A stretch of 64,000 nt of DNA. It comes from Tribonema minus (taxonomy: Eukaryota > Sar > Xanthophyceae > Tribonematales > Tribonemataceae). A program made the translations under genes and the position numbers. The stretch lies in NCBI GenBank assembly GCA_017506865.1, contig JAFCMP010000135.1:496001-560000 (forward strand). The letters are read 5' to 3'. The notes under the pieces were generated by a model that saw only the letters and a list, made by a program, of their open reading frames with translations, did no database searches and was not told the DNA's origin. Within the stretch, counting starts at the first letter, position 1, and the number at the start of each line of letters is the position of its first letter. Positions 45,100 through 55,813 of the stretch are shown here, piece after piece.

Positions 45100-48000
45100 C
45101 TGCACAGGGGGCGGGGGGCGGGGGGGGGGGGGGGGGGGTAAGGGGGAGAGGTGGGGGGTCTTGTGGCTGTCCGAATATGAAGAGGCATGGATTGTGGTCG
45201 AGGCAGCTGTCAAAATATGCGGTACTTAGCCGTAGGGTTTCTTTGGTTTAGCTAGCACTCCATGCACTGGCAGCAATCCCCGAATTTCAGACTGGGGCCA
45301 TGTCTAGCATCGGCTCGGTTGGCATCGTCAAGTACGCACTTAGTGTGCATACATTGCTGGACATGAGTGCATGGGTGAGCACTGAGACAATACCATCCTC
45401 CACAGCATAGATGTATGATATGATGCATCACACTGCACCAAAACGCAGCAGGCAGCTTTACGAGTACGTATGGACTTGTATTTATAAAGGCCCAAGGGAG
45501 GCCGGGTTGCCTATGCAATCGAAAAGCTTGCGTCAACGCAGCAGCCTAGTCTGCGCTGTGCCCTAGGAGCTTGGACACCGGCGCCGCAACACAGCCCAGC
45601 ATTCGCGCTCCACGTGTGTACGCTTTACGAGTACATGTGCCCACTGAACATTTGCCTCCACGCATCTGCATGGGGATGAGGCAGGCAACTCGCTGGTGCC
45701 GTAGTCGGACTGCTTCGAACCGCACAGCGGCGACTGCCTCCGACGCCGTGTGTGTGTGTGCGCGCGTGCCGCATCGTTCGCTCACTGACACGCGCACTCG
45801 CAGACTCAATCCAGAGTGCACCTTTTGCCTTACGCCGAAGTTACAGTAGCCTAAGTGCTACCGTGGCTTCGACATCAACCCCCCAAGGTCGGGGCCAGTG
45901 GGGACCCAGGCGTAGAATGGGTACTTTTTATGCAACTTGAAGACCCCAGGGAAAGCCGGCATCACGCCAAATCACACCTCGTGCTGACAGGCAGCCAACA
46001 AGGGCTGGGCACAGCTGCAGTAGATGCAATAGCTGGTAGGCAGAGTTGAACGTGGTGCCAATGATGTGTACCCGCTCTACTCACCCAGGTTGCACAAAAG
46101 CGCATTTTAAAGTTTATTTCTGAGTGCGAGTGCCGCTTTTGTGGTGGACTGTACGCTCGGAATCGAGCAGACATGCCGCACAAGTACGCCCTTTGCGCAG
46201 CATGCTATCATGTTGAGGTTTGCTCAGGACGTATTCCTGGTTGCCAGATACGCCCCAAATGCGCCGTATCTGTGTAGCCAAAATCCGTTTTTGTGCAACT
46301 CTACTCACCACACCGCCGCAGTGCCCCCCGGCACCAGCACGCACACGGGCATGCCGCCGGCGTCGATCGACACCTCACTGCGCGTGCACGGGTCCACATT
46401 GGGGGTTCAAGACCCACCTTGTGACGCGCAGGTCCAAGCTGGTGCTTCCGATTACTCAAGCCGCAAAAAGGCGGCACTGTCATGCTGTCCAACTTGCCCA
46501 CTCACCACACGGCCCCCGTGTCCCCCGGCACCAGCACGCACATGGGCATGCCGCTGGCGTCGATGGCTGCCTCGTCGCGCGTGCACGGGTCCACATTAGC
46601 GGTGCAAACCCCATCTCATGACGCGTAAGTCCAAACAGGTGCTTCCGATTCCCCAATCACCAACAAGGCGGCACTATCACAACGCCTGACTCGTTCACTC
46701 ACCACACGGCCCCCGTGTCTCCCGGCACCAGCACGCACACGGGCATGCCGCCGGCGTCGATCGCCGCCTCTTCGCGCGTGCACGGGTCCACGCACACCGG
46801 CCCCAGCGGCGACGCGAGGCGCGTGACGCAGTCGCTGCACTGCGGAGCGCTGCCACTGCCTGCGGCACTGTCATAATAAATTCGGTCCGGCGCGCAGGGG
46901 GAGCCGTCTTGCGCGAGGACGCACACAGGGGCGCCGCCATCGGCGGGGAAGGCGACGGATGCGGGGGGGCTGCTCAAGAGGAGTTTGAAGTTGATGGGGG
47001 AGGGGTTGAAGTTAGGGCTGACAGCGGAGGCGAGCATGTAGGTGGCGTCGCCTGTCGAGCGTCACAGTGGTGTTATGGTCATGTGTAACAAACTGGTTAT
47101 TCGTGTGTCAGCATGCGCTTTGACGGGCGCACTGCTGTTAGTGCCGGGATGGGCAGTGGATGCTGGGGCGTCATGCAAGGCATGGTGCACGGCAGAGAGA
47201 ATTAAAAAAAATCGAGTCTGGGCGAGCCGCTGTTGGCAGGGAATGCGACGGATGCAGGGGGGCTGCGCAAGGGGCATTTGAAGTTGGTCGGGGAGGGCTT
47301 GAAGTTAGGGATGACAGCGGAGATGAGCCTGTTTATGGCGTCGCCTGTGGAGCGTGGCGTTGTGGGTGTGTGAGACGGCTGAAGCATCTCTTGTGTCGGC
47401 TTGCGCTTTGACGCGCCAGCTGCTGTTAATGGCGAGATGGGCAGTGGACGCTGGGGCGCAACACAAGGCGTCATGCACATTAGGGAGTATCCAAAGAGAT
47501 TGAGGAAAAGTAGAAACTTTGAAAGGGCCGGAGCACTGGTGCCCGTGTTGTCTCAGCTAGATTTATGTGGCACAGCAGACAGGACCGGCAGCGCTTACGC
47601 GGGTGGCCGCCAAGCATCAGGCAGGCCGTGCAAGTTTGGATAGGGTTAGGTTTAGGGTGAGTGTTAGGGTTGGTTTCTGACCCTAATCCTTACCAATGCA
47701 TGCCTGGGTTTAGGTTTAGGCCCTGACCCTAACCCTAATAAATGCATGGGTTTACGTCAGGGGAGAGTTCTGTGGGTAAGCTTCTAGGCAGGCTAGTGTT
47801 CACTCACGTCTTAGCGCTGTTGCATGGCAGAGCCAAAGGGATCTGCCTATATGCATCATGTAGTCATGTGCCTCCTGTCTCCAGCATCAGCATGGACACA
47901 GCGAGGTCGTCACCACAGCAACTTTGACTCTTAGGCTTGCAATTGAGGGGGAAGACCCAGCCACCAAGCTTCATCCATGACACCATAGCTTCACCTCTTG

Positions 48001-51000
48001 CGTCATTTCCTTCGAAACACGGCGAAACCGGGCGCACATGGGGTTGCTGTTTCACAGCGCTCAAAGGCGCAGGCGGACCGCGCATGCCGTGCAGGCGACT
48101 ACTTTACAGCGCTGTGTGCATTGACTTCACAGTGTATCAGACACACCATGCAGACTAAATTGCTGCGTACGATTCAACCCCTCGAAACACGCAGCGTACC
48201 CCCGGGGCGTCCCCCGGTAATTTCATGCCCGTGAGTACACTGAGTACATGGCTGGAATGCCCGCCCTGCCAGTGTAGCCTCATTGCTCACCATATGCCCC
48301 CCGTCCCTGGCACCTGCACGCACATGGGCGTGCCATCTTGCCCTACAACCACCTCATCGCGCGAGCACGGGTCCACACAGACCGGCCTGCCAGGCGACAA
48401 CAGCTGCGTGGCGCAGTCGCTGCACTGCACTACGCCCGCTGCGTCTGTGTAGAAGCGGTCGGGGTCGCATGGCGTGCCGTCCTGAGCGAGGATGCAGACG
48501 GGCGCCTTGCTGAGCGTTGTCGGGTCCGTCTCGATGGCGATGGACTCCATGGGGCTGTGGCGGGGGTGGGGTGGGGGGGGGGGGGGGGGCATGGGAGGCA
48601 GGAAGGGGGGGGGGGGGGGGGGGGGGGACAAGTTATGGTGTGCATGCCTTTCTCATTAAGCAGTTTGCATCGCCAGTGTATGCTCGTCCTCCTGCAGCTG
48701 GCATTGTTGTTCAATTTGAGCTTGCTTTTCGGAAGCTCGGGCATGGTCAGGCTGAAATGCGGTCAAAATGCGTTGCAGCACTTTGCTGACTGCTACAGTC
48801 ACGCAGTCGTTGGTCCACCCTAGCATCCTAATGGAACACTACAGGCTCGGTACAGCCTAAACCCTTTGATGCCCATCAACGACGACGCAAAAAATCGCAA
48901 ATACTCAAAGAACATTTTTCTTGTTCTGAGGTGGACGCACAAGCTGGTGTGAGATATATGTGCATACCTGCTTCGCGCACATGCGTCTCTAAGATGTGAC
49001 AGCCTGCATCAATATATGCGTGAAAAATAGACTTCTACATTGGTCTGATGTCGCCTCATCTGTCATCTCCTGTCACAGGTGGGGAGATGAACAGATACTG
49101 GCAGTACTAATCCCAAAGAATGAAGACAACGTGATCGATACCAGCGCCGCTTTGCAACAAAACAGTGGTACTGGTCTGCTATGTTGCACTTGACAGCACT
49201 ATGTCAAAATGGCACACACTTACAAATAAGTACTTCAAAACACAAACCGCAAGAGCTACCAAGTTCTCCAGCTGAATATGTAGGGTGAGGATCTCAGGAG
49301 AAGGCCTAATGGCAACTCAGCAGCTGCATATCGTTTGAGCGGTCCTTTGCGATCATTGCAGCAGCAATGTGTGAGACCTTTGCGACCTTGCACGTGTAGA
49401 ATTCAACTGAACGGGTTGGCAGAACAAAGATCAGAGTTGGTGGAATTTCAACTTCCTGCTCCTTCAAGAGTATAATGATGCATTTTTTGATGTGTATGCA
49501 AAATGTCTTTCAAGTAGATGTATACATCATCACATGCTGACATCAGTACTTCTATGTTCAGTGCTCTAACTTTCTAGACTTGAGTAGATCATTTTTGTTT
49601 GTACGCTCTCCATGACAGCGGTGTCGGTGAGTTTGTTTTGGTGCCACCTGGTGCTAGCTGCACACAATATACGCAAGTAGCTTATAGCAGTGTCTTCTGA
49701 GTAGGGGCCACAACTGACGAGGTCCTCTTGATTGTGGCTGGCCTTGCTGAGCGTAGTTCGCGCTAGCTTCTCAGCTGCCACCTTATAGTTGCGCTGTGAG
49801 CACACACATTGCGCGGGCATCAGACCTGCATATCCTGATTTTTTCACAGGGTTTCCTCCCCTCAAGCTGAAGTATATAAAGTACAACCACATGAAGCGCG
49901 TGCCTCCTACACATTACTTACTCACCAAATTGACTGGCCGGCCCCATAGGTGACGCACATGGGCTCGCCTGTCACAGCAGAAAATGGTGGCACGGATCAG
50001 TGTTGCGCGTGGCGGTGTAGGTGCGGCGGTACTTGGGGGCAGACATCTTATTGACAAAATTCACTGATTTGCATACTGTCATGATTTTTCTAAGCTTGAG
50101 GGGCAGCTGAATCACGGCAACGCGCACATTGCTGACAAACCACTGTATGCGGCAGCAAGGGTGCAGTCACGCATCGAAAGCACGACCAAATAATGCATAC
50201 TATATGCCATGTGTAGTGAGCAACGCATCAGTGGTTTGTATGCTGAAAGCAATGGCAGCGCTCAAAGCACTCCGCGTTGCTGCGCTCGCCATTCAGCGGC
50301 ACAACGTCGGCCGCAGTGCACGGGTCGATGCACATGTGGGCGTTCTTGCATACCGTGTGCTTCCGCACACGTGGCAACCTGCCCCTGCACCTGCCGCACC
50401 CTCACCAACCTTACAGCGCCATTGCTCAGACGCGCTCTGCGGCCAGTGGCCTGTGTTACACATAACCACAGTGCTCGCCATTCAGCGGCACGGCGTCGGC
50501 GGTGGTGCACGGGTCGACGCACTTGCGGGCGCTCTCGCGTACCGTGTACTCTGCGCACACACGCCAACCTGCCGCAAATTCACCAATCTTACAGCGCCAT
50601 GCTGATCGCTTAGACACGCTCTGCAGCCAGTGGCCTGCGCTGCATACATTCACAGTGCTCGCCGGACTCACCGTTCAGCGGCACGACGTCAGCCGCGGTG
50701 CACGGGTCGATGCACTTGGGGGTGCTCTGGCATACCGTGTACTTGCGCACACGTGGCAATCTGCCCCTGCACCTGCCGCACTCTCACCAATCTCACATCG
50801 TCATCGTTCAGACACGCTCTGCAGCCAGTAGATCGCCTGCACACAGTGCTTGCCGCGCTCACCGTTCAGCGGCACGACGTCGGCGGCGGTGCACGGGTCG
50901 ATGCACTTGGGGCCCGTCTCGCCGTACAGCGTGGTCGCGCACGCGGGCAGCTGCGCGCACACGACGCCGCCGCCGGCGTCGTAGTTGATGTTGTCGGGCG

Positions 51001-54000
51001 CGCACGGCGCGCCGTCGCTGGCGAGCACGCACTCGGGCTTGCCGCTGGCGCCATCCGCCGCCACGGACGACGGCGGACTGAGAGCGGAGATGACGGTGTG
51101 ATGCGGATAACGCGTGAGTATGCGCTACTTACGTACGCGAGGGTAAGTTACAATGAGGAGCTCTAACAGCACCAATGTTGCTGTTCACGATGTGAACTAC
51201 ACTTATGAATGGAGCACGTTTACCGTTGGCGCCGTTGGCCGCCACGGATGATGGTGGGCTGAGAGCGGCGATGACGGGCAATGCGGAGCAACGCCAGGGG
51301 GGGATGAGCGCTGCTTGCACACTTGAGGAAGAGTTGCAGTGAGCAGCTTGTAGCAGGTATGTAGACGTATTGCGGATCATAAACTGAACGAGTGTAATTT
51401 TGAATGGAGCACGTTTGCTCCTGGCGCCGTCGACCGCCACGGACGATGGCGGGCTGGATGCGGCGGTGACGGCGCCATACAAAGCGGCATGGTTGATGCG
51501 TGAGTATGCGCTACTTGTGTTCTTGAGGGCAAGATGCCGTGAGCAGCGTTGACTGGCACCGTTGCTGTTCATGAGATGAATTTCAGTGACTGATGGATTG
51601 TGGTTGCCTGAAAGTACGTTTGTTGCTGGCGCTGGTGGCCGCCGCGGACAATGGTGGGCTGAGGGCGGCGATGACGGTGCAACGTGCAGCAGCGCGGATG
51701 CACATGAGTAACTGCTGTTTGCGTCCTTGATAGATGGTTTTATTAGGCACAGTATGTGTTGCGGCTCACGAAGTCAGTTGCAATCATTGTACCTGCTATG
51801 AATTGCAGTTGCCGGAGAGCACGCTAGCGCCATTGGCCGCCTCGGACAAGGGCCGGCCATGGCTATGCTGTGCGAAGCAACTGACATGTACAAGTGCGCA
51901 TTGATACGCAGAGTACACGTCGTCACGTGACTTGCAAATAGTTTATGCAGACTAAACGTGGACACTCTCTGCTCAACGTCCTCCTCCCCTTCCTTGCCCC
52001 GCTGAGATGTGTTGCATGCGCAGCCTTCTGCATTCGCACTTCTTGGTCTACTTTATTTACACCAGACTCTGCGACTTCACGTGTGCAAATTGCTGCTTCG
52101 TACACGCACTGACTAAGTTGATTTGAGCATCGAGTATCCTACAATGCTGCAAGTGATTTGGCTCCAAAACCTTCATTCCTCAAACTTCACCTTTGACTGC
52201 CACTCACCAGATCTGAGTTGAATTGCCCACGGTCAGACACACAGGCACGGACACTGCAGTGGACAGGAAGCGCAAGCATATCGCAGCACGAAGTGGATCA
52301 ACTGCAGCTCATGAACAGTGCGCAGCCAATTTATGCGCCATCACATCACCACACGCCATGGCAACACGAGGCATACTTTGTGAGCATACCCTGTGCACAG
52401 GCGTAGAAGGCAAGTGAATTCCATGTAAACATGCGCGCAGCAGGGCCAATGCGCACCAGCCAGGCATACCACCTGCAAAGTGACGGCTTTTAGAAAGCGT
52501 GCATTTGAGTTCGGCGGCACGTTGGCGCCAGCTGCTTCGAGGCTGCTTTCTCGATGCCTTCTAGTTTGAGACCCGTTATGCTGGTGCCGCCGGCCGCCGA
52601 TTAAAACCTGTCCTCTAATTTCTTTGTTGCCTCTAATTTCTTTGTTGTTGGTGCCCAGCACACTTCTGCCACATCTCGCAGCATCGCTGAGGCGCCACCT
52701 CAGTGCACCAGGCGAGAGCAGTTGCTCGCATGCCCGGCGGTTTTCCAGCAACGCCCTGTGGCTTCGCATGACACACGTGTGCAGTACCCACCAGCTCAGC
52801 CTCAATACCCCTCCAAATACTAGATACGCCCCACAGATCATACAGGTCAACGACTAACACAACGCCATATCACTCAGTTGACCCACGCCCTCACCTGGCA
52901 CGCCCTGCTGCTGGTCATCCGATTTGGGCCGGCCCACGCCCACCGTGTCCACCCCCCCCGCATTTGCGTAGTACACGTCCTGAGCGATGTGCACCTGATC
53001 CGACGTGCAGGGGTCCACGCACACGGCGCGCGGCAGCCCGGCGGCGTCGTAGTACATGATGGTGGCGCACTGCGGGAAGAGGGCGGCGCCAGGCGGCACA
53101 CAGCGCGGGTTGTCTGCCTGGTCGAAGTCGATGTAGTCATCGGGGCACGGCGTCCACGCATCCATCATGAGGCAGTACGGGCCTGCGGCGTCATACCAGA
53201 TGGCGTTCCAGGGGCTGTGAGGGGGGGGGGGGGGGGAAGGGGGGGGGGTACTGAGTTGTTGAGATGCGCTTTGAGAAGGCCAATCATGAGGCAGTGCGGG
53301 CCCGCGGCGTCGTACCAGATGGCGTTCCAGGGGCTGTGAGGGGGCAGGGGGGGGAGGGGGAGTTGTTGAGATGCGCTTTCAAGGAGATGCTGAAGCGTCG
53401 TGGCATGCTTGCGCGATACTGAACAGCACGTGGGCTGTTGCCAGCGTAAGCACTGTACAGCAGGGCTTTGTAGAGCAGCGTCCCTTTTAATGCGCGGCAA
53501 TACTGCATGGGTCAGCAGCACAAAATACCAGCACGTCGGCGATGTGGTCTTGCACAATACCAGCACGTCGGCGATGTAGTCTTGCACAAGGACCAGTGAG
53601 TGCGCAGAGAACGCTCCAGATGGTGCCCGTCAATACAGGTGACATGGTTAGTTGAGCCAGTACACGGACCACTAATGCCAAAAAGGTCTGACACACGCAC
53701 CACTTTCTGGGTCACATGTACAGGGATGAAGTCAATACATGACACCGCCACGCTCTGTCAGATTGTAAGTGTGCCATATGGCCTGGACTTCACGGAATCA
53801 AAGCACTTGCTTGCCATGTTTCTGAATGACTTGACACACGCACGCTTGGCCTGTGAGACAGCAGCGGTTGCTGCAGTGTGCGAGCGTTCACTCATTGAAG
53901 CGTATGGTGCTCCAAGACTGTCACTGCTGCAATCTGTGGACTTTCGCTCATTCAAACTTCAGCGGCTCCAAGACTGTTGCGAGCCTTAAACCATTTTACC

Positions 54001-54451
54001 ACAGTTTGAACATACACTTCAAAACCATGCTTTGCACAAAGCATGGGTTGCACTCACCATGGTTTTTTGGCGGGGCCATACGTCACACATTTGGGTATGT
54101 CTGCAGCACATCAGAGAGGCCAGTGCAGCATACAGCAAAGGATGCATCATTCAAAACTTTCAAAACGGACGCTGGAGGCGAGTGAACTGTAGCCTGGTTT
54201 GTGCGTGCTTTGAGATCGGTTTTGCAGGAGTGCTTGCAGGGCGATGAGAACCGTCCGCTTTATCATGCTGCACATAGTTCTGCTCAAGACTTCAAGTACG
54301 TAGTCTTCTTACCTTGCAGATCGTACACCACAGCGCCTGGCTCACAGGGGTCCAGGCAGAGCTCTCCGATCATGTTCTTACATCGGCTCCCCCCTCCTTG
54401 TGAGGCGCTGGTGGCCACAGGCAGCATAACTATAAGCAGTCGTGCGAGCAT
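44706..54451 (-). CDS. Secreted multi-module cysteine-rich protein, nine exons
   Basis: Minus-strand gene with exons 54451-54313, 54100-54058, 53214-52895, 52253-52208, 51077-50863, 49968-49926, 48554-48291, 46969-46703 and 45099-44706. Together they make 1,731 nt, 576 aa plus TAA. All exon phases match (0-1, 1-2, 2-1, 1-2, 2-1, 1-2, 2-2, 2-2, 2-stop). The N-terminus MLARLLIVMLPVATSAS is a clear signal peptide. The rest is a series of modules of about 85-120 residues with the pattern P-x-CVLAxDGxPCxPDxIxYD...C..C.T.L...GPxCVDPCTxxxV...GxPxCVxVPG...C. Each module ends in a codon TG|C (Cys) split across the intron. I do not recognise the family. High Cys content and signal peptide suggest an extracellular or cell-wall protein. 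Confidence 0.85.
46304..46790 (-). repeat. Three tandem copies of the exon 8 3' edge plus donor, about 195-bp unit
   Basis: The real exon end (46697-46790) and two copies (46497-46593, 46304-46407) share the segment encoding VDPCTR...GMPVCVLVPG, the GTGAGT donor and following intron. The copies lack an acceptor, so they are not complete exons, but they keep good donors. Confidence 0.8.
46703..46969 (-). CDS. Cysteine gene exon 8: complete module, phase 2-2
   Basis: 267 nt: ASVAFPADGGAPVCVLAQDG, SPCAPDRIYYDSAAG, CSDCVTRLASPLGPVCVDPC, TREEAAIDAGGMPVCVLVPG, ending AV TG|. It is the closest relative of exon 7. Its 3' edge with donor is duplicated twice downstream and its 5' edge once upstream. 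Confidence 0.88.
46945..47370 (-). repeat. Duplicated exon 8 5' edge
   Basis: The acceptor-side sequence near 46945-47060 (GCGACGGATGCGGGGGGGCT, TTTGAAGTTGATGGGGGAGG, GGCGTCGCCTGT) recurs with changes at about 47235-47370 (GCGACGGATGCAGGGGGGCT, TTTGAAGTTGGTCGGGGAGG, GGCGTCGCCTGT). Confidence 0.75.
47641..47752. repeat. Interstitial telomere-like tract
   Basis: Mixed TTAGGG/TTTAGGG units (TAGGGTTAGGTTTAGGGTGA, GTGTTAGGGTT), then inverted CCCTAA units, then GGTTTAGGTTTAGG, then CCCTGACCCTAACCCTAA. Both orientations are present within 110 bp. It lies in the intron between exons 7 and 8 of the cysteine gene. Confidence 0.8.
48291..48554 (-). CDS. Cysteine gene exon 7: complete module, phase 2-2
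   Basis: 264 nt, 88 codons: PMESIAIETDPTTLSKAPVC, ILAQDGTPCDPDRFYTDAAG, CSDCATQLLSPGRPVCVDPC, SRDEVVVGQDGTPMCVQVPG, ending GGI TG|. The acceptor CCACAG follows a poly-C tract (poly-G on the plus strand) and the donor is TG|GTGAGC. As a symmetric exon it can be duplicated or skipped without a frame change. Confidence 0.88.
48564..48630. repeat. Poly-G tracts next to exon 7
   Basis: Two G runs separated by CATGGGAGGCAGGAA on the plus strand. On the coding (minus) strand they are the poly-C tract upstream of the exon 7 acceptor. Similar tracts precede exon 9 (45119-45138) and exon 3 (53221-53250). Confidence 0.85.
49926..51077 (-). CDS. Cysteine gene exons 5-6: canonical module split by an extra intron
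   Basis: Exon 5 (51077-50863) reads PPSSVAADGASGKPECVLAS, DGAPCAPDNINYDAG, CAQLPACATTLYGETGPKC and IDPCTAADVVPLNG. Exon 6 (49968-49926, 43 nt) reads EPMCVTYGAGQSI then TG|. The two together equal the single exons 7 and 8, so an intron was gained here or lost there. Exon 5 is flanked on both sides by tandem copies of its own edges. Confidence 0.82.
50280..50912 (-). repeat. Tandem copies of the exon 5 3' edge, about 190-bp unit
   Basis: The real exon 5 end (50863-50912) and copies at about 50669-50721, 50478-50530 and 50288-50340 share the plus-strand segment TTCAGCGGCAC..CGTCGGC..GGTGCACGGGTCGA. The nearest copy keeps the GT donor; the two distal copies have lost it (GC). The decay is graded with distance. 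Confidence 0.85.
51050..51870 (-). repeat. Tandem copies of the exon 5 5' edge, about 180-200-bp unit
   Basis: The acceptor and first codons of exon 5 (PPSSVAADGA, near 51050-51095) are repeated at about 51220-51275, 51421-51475, 51627-51680 and, degenerate, 51815-51860. Each contains GGCCGCC.CGGA.GATGG.GGGCTG on the plus strand. Confidence 0.82.
52208..53214 (-). CDS. Cysteine gene exons 3-4: module with YDAAG repeats
   Basis: Exon 3 (53214-52895) reads PWNAIWYDAAGPYCLMMDAW, PCPDDYIDFDQADNPRCVPP, IMYYDAAGLPRAVCVDPCT and VHIAQDVYY. Exon 4 (52253-52208, 46 nt) closes the module with VPVCLTVGNSTQI and the split Cys. YDAAG occurs twice. Exon 3 has a degenerate copy of its 5' edge just upstream (53284-53341). 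Confidence 0.8.
53165..53341 (-). repeat. Duplicated exon 3 5' edge
   Basis: The segment CATGAGGCAGT.CGGGCC.GCGGCGTC.TACCAGATGGCGTTCCAGGGGCTGTGAGG occurs at the real exon start (53165-53221) and again at 53284-53341, with the acceptor retained in both. Confidence 0.85.
54058..54451 (-). CDS. Cysteine gene exons 1-2: signal peptide and first half-module
   Basis: Exon 1 (54451-54313) encodes the signal peptide, then CKNMIGELCLDPCEPGAVVY, corresponding to the CVDPC half of a module. Exon 2 (54100-54058, 43 nt) supplies IPKCVTYGPAKKP and ends TG|. The ATG at 54451 is preferred over an in-frame ATG at 54568 because the hydrophobic signal starts directly after it. Confidence 0.75.
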
Positions 54452-54555
54452 GGCAGCCCCCCTTAGCTTCGTGCGCCAGCATTCGCTAAATACGTTCCAT
54501 CCAAGCTCAGCCGTTACATCGTTGAGATTTTTCTGAGAAAGGGGAAATTCTCCGC
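54452..54555. promoter_or_regulatory. Short divergent promoter region
   Basis: 104 bp separate the minus-strand ATG (54451) from the plus-strand candidate ATG (54556). If both starts are right, the two genes share a bidirectional promoter and their 5' UTRs may overlap. No TATA box was identified. Confidence 0.4.
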
Positions 54556-55645
54556 ATGATGCTCTCATTCTCTAGCACCGCCAGCACGAGCCATATTCAA
54601 AAGCGCCAGGTGAGCATTGGTTCTGTGAGCTGTAGCTGTCTGAAGAAGCCATCAGGCGTGGTTTCCACATGAGCTTGGCATGTGGTTGAGGCGGCGACAC
54701 ATGATTGTCCGCGCGTCAGATCTTGTTAGCTTGCTGCTTGCACTTGCATTGCTGCCACCTGTCATGCGCAGTCGGCAGCGTCTTTCGATTTCTGTGTTGC
54801 AGGACCCTCGCACAAAGGCATTGTTGACCTCGCACAAAAGCATTGTTGAAGAGGGAGATTTGTTCTTGCAGTTGTGCTTTCCAAACAGGAAATCAAATCG
54901 AAGTATACGAATTCCCATACCTATACGTGTAAGCATTTTATTCATGAACATTATCAGGCGTAAAGATATGTTTACAAGCAGTTCAGTATTGCGCACGGGA
55001 TGGCATGCACACTTCTAATGTTGAAAAAGTTTCACCCACAAGCCCCAATTGGCTCGGATTGGCTGGCTGTTCTGGCACGTCATGATGGGCACACACAACA
55101 AATTCCTAAACAAATAAAGCCGGCTCTGCCACTGACACGCATTCACTGGCTGTTGACCTCTCCGTGACGCAGAGCCAGCAGCAACACCCCGCACCGTGCG
55201 CAACATTCACGTGCACACTGATTGGTCGTCACCGCAACAGCCACCCACAGCGCCGCCCTGCATGATCAGCCACGGCGACAAGTACCTCAGCTGGGTCTAC
55301 GACCCGCGCGTCGGCAGCTACGTGGAAGCGAGCCCCGCCGCGCACCAGCTCCACGCCGTCAAGAACGGCGCGCTCTGGGTCTACGACACTGAAGCCGGCA
55401 ACTTTGTGGAGGCGAGCCCCGCGCACTCCATGCCGATTGCGACGACAGTGCTCAGCGCTCGCCGGCTGCCTCATGGCCCCGCCGCGGCGCACTTGAAGTC
55501 TCTGTCTGTCAAAAGCTCCACTGAAGCTGCTGCGGCGGCGACGCCCCCCCGTCAGCAGCGGACGCCGCGCAGCGTGTGCTGCCCGTTCCGCAGGGACCGG
55601 TACGGGCCGCGCGACGACAGGTGCCGGGACGGCGGCTCGCTGGTG

Positions 55646-55682
<37 letters not shown>

Positions 55683-55813
55683 CGCCGCCGCAAGCGCGCG
55701 CAGCAGGGGGGGGGCGCTGCCTGGCGCGCGTGCTGGCGGCGCTCGCCTGCCACGCGTGCGTGTGCGGCGGCGCAGATGCGGTTGCGGCGCGCGCAGGCGA
55801 AAGTCTGAAATGA
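54556..55813 (+). CDS. Small three-exon protein with WVYD-VEASPA repeats and Cys-rich tail
   Basis: Predicted exons 54556-54609 (MMLSFSSTASTSHIQKRQ, donor CAG|GTGAGC), 54803-54928 (DPRTKALLTSHKSIVEEGDL...) and 55241-55813, all joined in phase 0, giving about 250 aa. The last exon holds two repeats, YLSWVYDPRVGSYVEASPA and GALWVYDTEAGNFVEASPA. A basic region with a Cys pair, an 11-Gln run and a tail CLARVLAALACHACVCGG ending at TGA follow. The tail resembles a CYSTM-like Cys-rich membrane module, but that is only a guess. No function is assigned. Exon 3 is well supported by the repeats; exons 1-2 rest on splice signals and phase. Confidence 0.6.
55649..55681 (+). repeat. CAG repeat encoding poly-Gln
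   Basis: Eleven CAG codons in frame inside the third exon of the small plus-strand gene. Confidence 0.9.

Noticed and set aside
44197-45213. 338-codon minus-strand ORF with a long poly-Ala stretch
   Set aside because: It is the out-of-frame reading of exon 9 and the GCC array. The frame that matches the cysteine modules stops at 44706.
53284-53341. Second copy of the exon 3 start as a real exon
   Set aside because: It has an acceptor, but the frame runs on into sequence without Cys-module motifs and no matching donor was found. It is better explained as an edge duplication.
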